From positions 62,001 through 126,000 of the forward strand of contig LCLX01000001.1 in assembly GCA_001002285.1 (NCBI GenBank): a DNA stretch of 64,000 nucleotides, given 5' to 3'. This document shows positions 40,513 to 47,865 of this stretch, in pieces. The translations under genes and the position numbers were made by a program. Below the pieces are notes generated by a model. It was not told the origin of the DNA. It saw nothing but the letters and a program-made list of their open reading frames with translations, and searched no databases. The DNA comes from Microgenomates group bacterium GW2011_GWC1_46_15. GTDB taxonomy: Bacteria > Patescibacteria > Microgenomatia > UBA1400 > UBA12028. How positions within the stretch are numbered: the stretch's first letter is position 1; the number at the start of each line of letters is the position of its first letter.

Positions 40513-41379
40513 ATGGCTTTTACCCCAGATCAAGTACGGCAGAGCATTGAGTCTTCAGCCGCAAACCCAGACCAATTAAGTACGGATCTTGCAAAAGAGC
40601 TTACACAAGATCGTTCTGAGCAAGTAGCAGCAAATTTAAAACTCGATGAAGTTTACGCCCAACTAGAAGGATTAAATCCTTCTGCGCGCATCGCCGAGTT
40701 AGCGCGTTTGGCAATTGGAGGAATTGGCGAGTTTGCGAAGGGGTATAGTAAACACCTTGAGAAGTCGGGTGAAGGAAGAAAGAAAAAGAAAGAACAGTAT
40801 CAAGCGACTGTAGAGAAAACGCGTGGTCGCTGGGAAAAAATGGAAGAAAAAATGCGATTGAGAGAGGTCGCAGATAGAGCGGTAAGCAGGATTATGCAGG
40901 ATGATGAGTACTTCGTTGGAAGGGATCGGGGGAGATTTGGACGCATAAAAGGTTGGGCAGAGCGTGGAAGAAAATGGATAGAAGAAAAAACAATAGGATT
41001 CCCCGAGTGGAGATCAAGAGTTAATGCGAAAAAAGAACAACAACATCTTGAGGGTGCAGCCAAGTATGCTCGACTTGCAGAAAAGCTGGGAGTAGTGAGT
41101 GAAGAAATAAGAAAACTGTTCAAAGAGATGGATGCTGATGCAAGTCGGACAGCCTCGGGCAATCTTAATGAAGCAATGACGGAAGAACAGCGAACTGGTG
41201 CTAATGTTACCCAAACAGAACAGATGTTTGGGAAATCAATGAGTCCTGCCGCAGAAGCAATAGGTGAAGCGACTCGTGCCGCAATAAAGCAAATGAATCC
41301 CACAGATACATTGGCTCAAGGACAGCGCGCAGAACAAGGAATTTCGGAACAAGCACAACAAGTACAAAATGAGTATTAA
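40513..41379 (+). CDS. charged helical protein, first gene of the unknown cluster
   Basis: I do not recognise this 288-residue protein. It is almost entirely helical: an acidic Gln/Ala-rich N-terminus (1-60), a Gly-containing turn (AIGGIGEFAKGYSKHLEK), a very basic central part (about 85-175, rich in Arg/Lys/Glu and Trp), and an acidic, Gln/Ala-rich C-terminus. No signal peptide, membrane segment or enzymatic motif. AAAGGAG lies 5 nt before the ATG. It opens a same-strand series of five genes to 46352. Confidence 0.75.
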   Translation: MAFTPDQVRQSIESSAANPDQLSTDLAKELTQDRSEQVAANLKLDEVYAQLEGLNPSARIAELARLAIGGIGEFAKGYSKHLEKSGEGRKKKKEQYQATVEKTRGRWEKMEEKMRLREVADRAVSRIMQDDEYFVGRDRGRFGRIKGWAERGRKWIEEKTIGFPEWRSRVNAKKEQQHLEGAAKYARLAEKLGVVSEEIRKLFKEMDADASRTASGNLNEAMTEEQRTGANVTQTEQMFGKSMSPAAEAIGEATRAAIKQMNPTDTLAQGQRAEQGISEQAQQVQNEY

Positions 41380-41393
41380 ATAACGGAGAATAT

Positions 41394-41618
41394 ATGGATA
41401 AAATTGTGCAAATTATAGAGGAACTCACACAGACGATACTTTCAGATACAATGTTGGATGAGTCAACAAAAAGCACCCTTTTAGATCTTGCTGGAGAGGT
41501 TTCTCAAGATCCGACACCAGAAAATGTTAAGGCGCTTGTTCTTACATTGAAAACGCTTTCTAAAACAGAGAGATATCTCACCGCACTTGAAACATTGACC
41601 AATCTTTCAGCGGATTAG
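41394..41618 (+). CDS. small helical protein of the unknown cluster, 74 aa
   Basis: Unrecognised acidic protein, predicted as three helices (IVQIIEELTQTILSDTML, KSTLLDLAGEVSQD, VKALVLTLKTLSKTERYLTA). CGGAGA precedes the ATG. It lies 14 nt after the first cluster gene and 79 nt before the large coiled-coil gene. It could be an adaptor of the complex; that is guesswork from size and position. Confidence 0.65.
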   Translation: MDKIVQIIEELTQTILSDTMLDESTKSTLLDLAGEVSQDPTPENVKALVLTLKTLSKTERYLTALETLTNLSAD

Positions 41619-41697
41619 CCTTTTTCTTTCTCATATTGACTCTCTTTATGTGTAATGAAATACTACTGGTATTCTTCTTGTATGGTGAGGGAGATTT

Positions 41698-44139
41698 ATG
41701 GCTGAAGAGATGCACAGTAGTGACTACGAAAAAGCGAAAGCTGATGCTACGAGTAAAGTTGCAGAAATAACGGCACAAAAAAACCAACTCGGAATGAGTG
41801 TTGAGGACGCACAACGCCAACAACAAAACTTGCGTGATATTTCAACGAAATTAAGCGAGCAGGAGCAAAAAGCTGGAGAAGTTCATAACGAACTCACTAC
41901 ACTTGACGTCAAAAGAAAGCTGTATCAGGAATTATTTACAAAACGCCAGAGAACAATAACTGAGGAAGAACAAAGATTACGACAAATAGAAGAGAGACTA
42001 TCCGTTAAAGAGAAAAACTTTTTTGTGAGAGTTATAAATAATCCGCAAACCCCATCACTTCTGAGAGATTTAGCAAGAGGAATGTCTCAAAACACAATAG
42101 ACTATGAATCCGAGAAGGAACGACGCGCTCAAACAATGAATGTTCTCAGGGCTTTTGAGGCAATGGCAGTAGAAGACGAAAAAAACCTAGAAGAATTATC
42201 AATAAAAAGAACGAAGATTGAAGAACAACTTGAACAAGTCCAGGGCGTTGCTGCAGAACTTGCTCGGCAAAAAGGAGAAGTAGAATCTTCCCCAGATGCC
42301 CAACGCGCAACCCTTGTTCTTGAAATGCAGCAAACGCTCGAAAAAGCAGAACAGGAACTTGAGCGTATTTCTGGAGAGGAACAAAAATATTGGAAGAGCT
42401 ACAAAGAGAACATGTTTAATGATCTTGGTATTACAGAAGAGGATGTAAAGAAGTGGGAAGAAGATGCTATTAATGTTCGCAAGAAGATAGAGGCGAGGAG
42501 TCCAGAGGAGAAAACGGAAGCAGAGGATAAAATTGTCGAAGGTATGGATATTGGGAGAACGAGAAGACTTTGGATTACAAATAACCCATACGAAACTGCA
42601 GTTGACGTTCGGTATAACGAAAAAGGCGAAGAAAGACCCCTTATTGAATCAGCTGACAACCTTTCCCGGCGCGCACTTTCTGCTGTTGAGTATTTCAAAC
42701 ATATGAGAGAATTGGCAAAAGAACATCAAGCTAACCTTCCTGGAATTATTGAACAAAGGCAGGAGTATTATGATGGCCAGGTTCGTGAGCTCTCTGAAGC
42801 AAAAAGAAAAGAGCTGTATGCCAAATTCGGGGTTCCTACAGATGAAGAATATAAAGCGCGCGTAAATGAAATACGGGAAAATGGAGTGTTGCTGGAAAAT
42901 ATTGATCAACTGCAGTGGGAAGCAGACACGTTTGGGACAAAAGCGAAAAAAGATAAATTACAAAAAGCGCTAGGAAGAATTGAAAAGGAAGTTGACGCAT
43001 ATAACAAACAAATACAAGCATTAAAAGATCAAGCACAAAAAGAACTTGAACAGTGGGTTGAAGAAGAACTGAAGCCATTATTAAAATATTTAGCCGCTGA
43101 TATGGCAAACTCCATAGAACATACTTGGGAAACATTCGAACATCTTCCAATGAATGCGAAACAAATGATAGCGAGTGGAGAATATGATACCGCTCTTACT
43201 CAGGCTGAGGCTGTTACACAGAATGTAGACAAACTCCGCGCGTTATTTACAGAAAAAGATGAGATTCTTGGAAAACTTAGTGAAGTTATTCTTGAACAAG
43301 AAAAAGAGATGGAGCAAGTTTCACAAAAAATGAAATCTCTTCGAGATAGAATGGAAGAACTTCAAATGCAAGTTAATGGTATGGAAGATATGCTTGCGAC
43401 CATTCCATCAAGATCAACGAAGCAAAGAAGATCAATAGAGTTAGTAAGGCGGGGATTTAAGGAACAGATTGAAATTGGAAGGCGCGATTTAGCAAAATTT
43501 GAAAAGTTACGAGTCAGAGCACTGGAGCAACAAAAACAAATTTTGGATGCAGAAAAAGCAAAGTACTATCCCGTAGAACTTCTTGGTGGGAACCTTTTTG
43601 GTGATGAAGAGGGGGGAGAAGTTGCAGAAACATATAAAGCCTCTATGTATGGAAAGTCTGGAGTAGAAATTGCAAGAAAAGTAGGGAACGAACAAATAAG
43701 ATTGAAAGTAGATGGTCAGTTAACCGATTGGGAACAATTGCGCCAGGGAATTGAGAATGATATACAAGAATTTGTTCAAAAAAAGAAGGAAGAAGAACAG
43801 AAAGCGCGTGAACGAGCAGAGGGAACTGAAGCGCAAAAAAGGGCAATAGAGCTTGTTGAACAAATGAGGAGTTCAAATGAAGAACTTTTGAATCTTATGT
43901 TAACAACAGAATTTAACAACGAACATCCTGCAAATAATCAAGAAATCGTACAACAAGTTGCAAAAGACATGGATACTGTTATGGATTGGGTTGACGCCGT
44001 TGGTGATGATGAGGTAAAACGGAAAAAGCTAGCGGATGTTCTTGGGGCAATGGCGAAAGTTCTTGATGAGGGTGGTGAGTATAGAAGAATGAAAAAAACA
44101 CTTGAAAACTTATCAGCCGGACTCCGATCCAGCACATGA
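41698..44139 (+). CDS. large coiled-coil protein of the unknown cluster, 813 aa
   Basis: The protein is dominated by long heptad-bearing helices (about 1-250, 330-480, 500-610, 700-745), with Glu, Lys and Gln abundant. Two non-coiled islands stand out: about 265-330 (GRTRRLWITNNPYETAVDVR) and about 620-690 (YYPVELLGGNLFGDEEGG, GKSGVEIARKVGNEQIRLKV). No Walker motif is present, so it is not an SMC ATPase. No signal peptide. GAGGGAG lies 5 nt before the ATG. Arginine is largely AGA, unlike the housekeeping genes nearby. Likely a scaffold or filament protein; function unknown. Confidence 0.78.
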   Translation: MAEEMHSSDYEKAKADATSKVAEITAQKNQLGMSVEDAQRQQQNLRDISTKLSEQEQKAGEVHNELTTLDVKRKLYQELFTKRQRTITEEEQRLRQIEERLSVKEKNFFVRVINNPQTPSLLRDLARGMSQNTIDYESEKERRAQTMNVLRAFEAMAVEDEKNLEELSIKRTKIEEQLEQVQGVAAELARQKGEVESSPDAQRATLVLEMQQTLEKAEQELERISGEEQKYWKSYKENMFNDLGITEEDVKKWEEDAINVRKKIEARSPEEKTEAEDKIVEGMDIGRTRRLWITNNPYETAVDVRYNEKGEERPLIESADNLSRRALSAVEYFKHMRELAKEHQANLPGIIEQRQEYYDGQVRELSEAKRKELYAKFGVPTDEEYKARVNEIRENGVLLENIDQLQWEADTFGTKAKKDKLQKALGRIEKEVDAYNKQIQALKDQAQKELEQWVEEELKPLLKYLAADMANSIEHTWETFEHLPMNAKQMIASGEYDTALTQAEAVTQNVDKLRALFTEKDEILGKLSEVILEQEKEMEQVSQKMKSLRDRMEELQMQVNGMEDMLATIPSRSTKQRRSIELVRRGFKEQIEIGRRDLAKFEKLRVRALEQQKQILDAEKAKYYPVELLGGNLFGDEEGGEVAETYKASMYGKSGVEIARKVGNEQIRLKVDGQLTDWEQLRQGIENDIQEFVQKKKEEEQKARERAEGTEAQKRAIELVEQMRSSNEELLNLMLTTEFNNEHPANNQEIVQQVAKDMDTVMDWVDAVGDDEVKRKKLADVLGAMAKVLDEGGEYRRMKKTLENLSAGLRSST

Positions 44140-44148
44140 TGGAAATCC

Positions 44149-46032
44149 ATGACAGAGGCTCCCCCAACTCCTCCGTTAGAAGCGGAAACAGATATACAGA
44201 CAGAACGACAATCTCCGAAGCTCGTTATTTCTTCAGAAAGAGTAAAACAATTTAGAGGAAAATACCCTCATATTGTTACCATGCGGGAAGCGATGCTTTC
44301 TGATCTAGAGCAAGATGAATCACAATTTGATGCAAGTGTTGTTGGCAAAGACGTTGCTCGAGCAAATTTTAAACGATATGTTGATGAGATTCGCTCCTCT
44401 CCCCTTACAACAATTCCATCTTTTGAAGAGATGCAAGAGTTTTTTTCACAGCCCACCAAATCCCAGGAAATTCCTGATGAGGAGGTTGTGGACGATACCG
44501 ATCTTGATGAAAGAATTGTTCAATTTTGGAAAGAATATGATGATGTCAAAAATGCATTCACGAATGTATCCGTGACTATAGATCCCTCCGTTGCAGAGTA
44601 TGTAAATTCTCAATTCGCTCAAATAGATCAGTTATCAGAGCTGAGTCTTTTTACAAGAGAGAATGTAGCTCGTGCGGAAGAAAAATTAGCAACAATACGT
44701 CGAAAATTAGATGAGCATTCTGGTGAAACACAACGGAAAGCTGAAGAATTAAAACAAGATCTTCAAAACAGGGTTCAGGCCGTTAGGACTCAACTCGAGG
44801 CATGGAAGGATAAGTTCGATCCAGATGACTATCAATCTATTTTGGAAGAGTGTGTGTATTTGGAAAGTGAAATGAATTCCGCCGTACTTGCTCGACTTAA
44901 CTATATTAATCTTAGATTGGCTCACCTCGAAACTAAAGTTTCACAAAGTATTAATGCAATGATTGAAGATATCGAAAGAGCCCAAAGAACGTTTCCTGAG
45001 GTACTACGAGATTTTCTTAAAGAAACGAAAAACGCAAAAGGGAAAAATATTGTTGAGGGAGTAATGAATAAGATTTTTGGTAAAAATGAAAAGGAACATC
45101 AAGAAAAACTCGCACATTATTTATCGTTTTTGTTAGGTCTATGCACTTCTTATGGATTGCTTCACGCAGGACACGTTGATGCAGGCCTGAGTTTTAATTT
45201 TGCAGTATTCTCAGAAGTTTTTTCCGGACTTGCACAACTTACAATAAGTCGAGGAATGCAAGAGCGTGTTGAAATGCTCGAGTATCATCCTCGTGCGAAA
45301 AAGATTTTTGGTTCTCTTGCAGAGAAACATACGATTTCTTCTCTCATGGGAAGAAGTAGAGAAATTAGTAAGTATGTGTGGTCGGGTATCCACGGTATTG
45401 CGGCTGGGGCGGTTTTGCACACGGGATCAACTTTTATTGAAAACGCTATGAATACAAGCGCGCATCAACACAAAGAAGTCGCATCACTTACAGGGAAAGC
45501 CCATCAAGAACAACCGGTACAGCCGCAAGGTGATGGAGGTACCTCGACTGGAACGGGTGGAGAAACGGGGGAAGCAGGGGGAATTCCACCAGCCGAAACT
45601 CCAACGGTGGGACCACTAAGCGAACCAGTAAATATCAATACTATGGTGAGTCAAACAGAAGTTGATTTTATTGGGAAATTAGGACATACAGATTTTCCCC
45701 GTGCGAGCATGAATCTTCTGGATCACATTGACCACGCAATTGCCGAAATCAATGGCATTGATCTTACACGTCTCGCCCAAAACACAACGATAGAACTTTT
45801 TAATAGAACATATGCTAAAGAAGCCATACAAGCCTTACAGAGTGCGCTCCACGAACTTCCAAAAAATGTGCAACTCTATCAAATTCCAATGGACTGGCCA
45901 GCTGGTAAACGGTATCTTGTAGAAACGGCACTTTCTGGCTATGTCCGAACAGACCCCATGTATCAAGGATTACAACCCATAAACATGGAACATATAAAGG
46001 CGATTATTGAGTATTTGAATACATTACATTAA
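44149..46032 (+). CDS. putative membrane-associated coiled-coil protein of the unknown cluster
   Basis: This 627-residue protein has an acidic N-terminus, a coiled coil (about 170-300), then hydrophobic segments at about 322-345 (LSFLLGLCTSYGLLHAG) and 348-368 and near 405-428 (SGIHGIAAGAVLHTG) that may cross the membrane, a Gly/Thr/Pro/Gln-rich linker (about 445-490), and a ~130-residue C-terminal globular part (VDFIGKLGHTDFPRAS to the end). Function unknown. It follows the 813-residue gene by 9 nt, so it could anchor that coiled-coil protein at the membrane. Confidence 0.72.
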   Translation: MTEAPPTPPLEAETDIQTERQSPKLVISSERVKQFRGKYPHIVTMREAMLSDLEQDESQFDASVVGKDVARANFKRYVDEIRSSPLTTIPSFEEMQEFFSQPTKSQEIPDEEVVDDTDLDERIVQFWKEYDDVKNAFTNVSVTIDPSVAEYVNSQFAQIDQLSELSLFTRENVARAEEKLATIRRKLDEHSGETQRKAEELKQDLQNRVQAVRTQLEAWKDKFDPDDYQSILEECVYLESEMNSAVLARLNYINLRLAHLETKVSQSINAMIEDIERAQRTFPEVLRDFLKETKNAKGKNIVEGVMNKIFGKNEKEHQEKLAHYLSFLLGLCTSYGLLHAGHVDAGLSFNFAVFSEVFSGLAQLTISRGMQERVEMLEYHPRAKKIFGSLAEKHTISSLMGRSREISKYVWSGIHGIAAGAVLHTGSTFIENAMNTSAHQHKEVASLTGKAHQEQPVQPQGDGGTSTGTGGETGEAGGIPPAETPTVGPLSEPVNINTMVSQTEVDFIGKLGHTDFPRASMNLLDHIDHAIAEINGIDLTRLAQNTTIELFNRTYAKEAIQALQSALHELPKNVQLYQIPMDWPAGKRYLVETALSGYVRTDPMYQGLQPINMEHIKAIIEYLNTLH

Positions 46033-46040
46033 GGAAAAAT

Positions 46041-46352
46041 ATGGCAGATACATCAGGTATTGTCCGTTGGATTGAACTGTTAAAGCAACAGGGAAAAACT
46101 GAAGAAGAAATTCAGAACGCTCTTATGGATTTGAAGAACATGAGTTCACTAAATGTGTATACAACACTTGCAATAACTTTCACAGAAGATGAGTTAAAAC
46201 AGATTGAAAGTATTACAGATGACCAAGGGGCAGAGAAAAAAGTTGAAGAAATGTTTCTTGCAAAGACAGGAATGAGTATTGCTGATCTTGTAAAGAGTGT
46301 TCAAGATGGGGTGGCAGGGCACGCCGTTCAGCAATTGCAAAAGAAAAGTTAG
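46041..46352 (+). CDS. small helical protein, last gene of the unknown cluster
   Basis: Unrecognised 103-residue protein. Helices WIELLKQQGKTEEEIQNALM, EDELKQIESITDDQGAEKKV and MSIADLVKSVQDGVAGHAVQ suggest a small helical bundle. AAGGAAAAA precedes the ATG; it lies 8 nt after the 627-residue gene and clearly belongs to the same operon. rpsO downstream has its own promoter. Confidence 0.68.
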   Translation: MADTSGIVRWIELLKQQGKTEEEIQNALMDLKNMSSLNVYTTLAITFTEDELKQIESITDDQGAEKKVEEMFLAKTGMSIADLVKSVQDGVAGHAVQQLQKKS

Positions 46353-46383
46353 AACTCTTTCCCCTCAAGTTCTCCAGATATGG

Positions 46384-46389
46384 TATAAT
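46384..46389 (+). promoter_or_regulatory. rpsO promoter and ~88-nt leader
   Basis: TATAAT with an upstream TG lies at 46384-46389; transcription from about 46396 gives an ~88-nt leader. TGTCT in the leader can pair with AGACA directly before the GGGAGG ribosome site. S15 is known in several bacteria to repress its own mRNA, so a regulatory leader is plausible. Confidence 0.6.
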
Positions 46390-46483
46390 ACCCCCAATAC
46401 TATTCGACTAGATACTTTTCTGTCTTGCGTTTCTCCGTATACAACGACTGAAACATTCAAGCTCGGCAGACAAGGGAGGACAT

Positions 46484-46753
46484 ATGGCACTCAATGTAAC
46501 TGCCAAGAAAAAAATTATTCAGGACTTCGCCACAAAAAAAGGCGATACTGGTTCACCAGAGGTGCAGGTTGCACTTCTCACCGAAAAAATCAATCTTCTC
46601 ACTGACCATTTGAAGAAACACCGCAAGGACAATCACTCCCGCAAAGGTTTGCTGAAGATGGTTGCAAAGCGTCGCAGACTGCTCAACTTCCTTGAGCGCA
46701 AAGACGCAAAGCGGTACAATGAACTTCTCAAGCGGTTAAAGTTGGAAAAGTAA
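46484..46753 (+). CDS. rpsO: 30S ribosomal protein S15
   Basis: S15 binds 16S rRNA early in 30S assembly. The 89 residues are full length and contain FATKKGDTGSPEVQVALLTE, INLLTDHLKKHRKDNHSRKG, and LLKMVAKRRRLLNFLERKD. GGGAGG lies 4 nt before the ATG. In many bacteria rpsO is followed by pnp; here a toxin-antitoxin-like pair lies between them. Confidence 0.98.
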   Translation: MALNVTAKKKIIQDFATKKGDTGSPEVQVALLTEKINLLTDHLKKHRKDNHSRKGLLKMVAKRRRLLNFLERKDAKRYNELLKRLKLEK

Positions 46754-46786
46754 GAATTTTCTCTCACGAAATCAGAAATGTAGTGA

Positions 46787-46792
46787 TATAAT
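46787..46792 (+). promoter_or_regulatory. -10 element (TATAAT) of the AbiEii-type pair
   Basis: TATAAT ends 7 nt before the ATG at 46800 with no Shine-Dalgarno, a leaderless start. Confidence 0.6.
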
Positions 46793-46799
46793 ACCAGAT

Positions 46800-47141
46800 A
46801 TGCAAAGAGTTTCTGCCTTGAGTGTACAGCATACTGTTTCCACACCTCTTCCTCGTGCTTTTTATACATATTTTTGGGATATCTCACCGAAAAACATTGA
46901 TGTCCAGAAACATACAAAATATATTATTGAGCGCATCATGACGTGGGGAGATGAAACTGCGTGTAGGTGGATGCACAAAACTTTTAGTTTAGAAAGTATT
47001 CGTGAAACACTGAAAACTTCAAGGAACTTGGACAAAAAAACCGCGGTCTTTTTCTCGTACATCTATGATGTTTCCCAAAAGGAGGTGCGATGTTTACAGA
47101 AACAGTCTCCCCCGAGACCAAGCGCATTTTGGCCCTATTAG
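46800..47141 (+). CDS. DUF6922-like protein, putative antitoxin of an AbiEii-type pair
   Basis: The 113-residue protein carries AFYTYFWDISPKNIDVQKHT, YIIERIMTWGDETACRWMHK and VRC-like endings, matching the short DUF6922-type proteins often found just before AbiEii-like nucleotidyltransferases. The last ~17 residues overlap the next gene by 52 nt in another frame and may be a non-conserved extension. An antitoxin or regulator role is inferred from position only. Confidence 0.65.
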   Translation: MQRVSALSVQHTVSTPLPRAFYTYFWDISPKNIDVQKHTKYIIERIMTWGDETACRWMHKTFSLESIRETLKTSRNLDKKTAVFFSYIYDVSQKEVRCLQKQSPPRPSAFWPY

Positions 47142-47719
47142 CAAAAGAGCCATTTGTCCGTAAATACTATCTTGCTGGTGGGACTGTGCTCGCATTGCAC
47201 TATGGTCATCGTATCTCATACGATCTTGATTTTTTTAGCCAAACTCCCGAGGAAAAACATATCATTGTAGACCGATTAACTGCATTGGGAAAAGTATTCA
47301 TTAAACAGAATGATCAAGGAACATTTAATGGGATTCTCGATGATGTAAAGATTAGTTTTTTCATCTATCCCTATCATCTTTTAAAACCGACAACACGAGT
47401 ATTGGATGTTGAAACCGCAAGTTCATTGGACTGTGCATGTATGAAACTTGACGCAATCGGATCGCGCGGATTAAAAAGAGATTTTTATGACCTCTACATG
47501 ATTTTACATGAATATACACTCGACGAACTTTTGCATGCGTTCAAAGAGAAATATAAGACGGCAAGTACGGACCCATTCCATGTTCTTCGGAGTCTTACAT
47601 ATTTTATTGATGCAGAGGAAGATGAAGCAATCAATCTCCTTAAACCACTCGAATGGGATACAGTAAAAACTTTCTTTATCAAACAAGTGAGTAGCTTTAC
47701 ACGGGAACGTCTGGTATAA
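47090..47719 (+). CDS. AbiEii-type nucleotidyltransferase toxin
   Basis: The 209-residue protein has the polymerase-beta-like nucleotidyltransferase motif of the AbiEii/MenT group: YYLAGGTVLALHYGHRISYD and LDFFSQ with the metal-binding Asp pair, then a conserved SSLDCACMKLDAIGSRGLKR and DFYDLYMI. Members of this group transfer nucleotides to tRNA ends as type IV toxins. AAAGGAGGTG, an almost perfect ribosome site, lies 3 nt before the ATG inside the upstream gene. Confidence 0.88.
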   Translation: MFTETVSPETKRILALLAKEPFVRKYYLAGGTVLALHYGHRISYDLDFFSQTPEEKHIIVDRLTALGKVFIKQNDQGTFNGILDDVKISFFIYPYHLLKPTTRVLDVETASSLDCACMKLDAIGSRGLKRDFYDLYMILHEYTLDELLHAFKEKYKTASTDPFHVLRSLTYFIDAEEDEAINLLKPLEWDTVKTFFIKQVSSFTRERLV

Positions 47720-47865
47720 TAGTTTGGATTAGGATTATATAAGAGAAAGGAATGGAGTTTTGGAGGGATTGAGTATTCACATGTGCGTGAGCATACCTAT
47801 CGCGGGTAGTAGCCGAAAACGTAGATGCGAACACTGAATTCCTCTCAAATTTTCCAGTTATTGAT
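47715..47865 (+). promoter_or_regulatory. pnp promoter and structured leader
   Basis: TATAAT (47715-47720), overlapping the stop of the previous gene, predicts a ~140-nt leader. A long-range stem closes it: 47759-47770 pairs with 47837-47849 (UUUG/CAAA, GAGG/CCUC, GAUU/AAUU with one bulged base). Small hairpins fit inside. E. coli pnp is autoregulated through a leader stem, so control by a similar device is plausible. Confidence 0.6.

Noticed and set aside
40513..46352. Unknown cluster as an SMC/Rad50-type or known defence system
   Set aside because: No Walker, nuclease, helicase, TIR or methylase motif is visible in any of the five proteins.
46351..46373. AGAACT/AGTTCT hairpin after the unknown cluster as a terminator
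   Set aside because: Only six pairs with a 12-nt loop and no T-run follows, so not supported as an intrinsic terminator.
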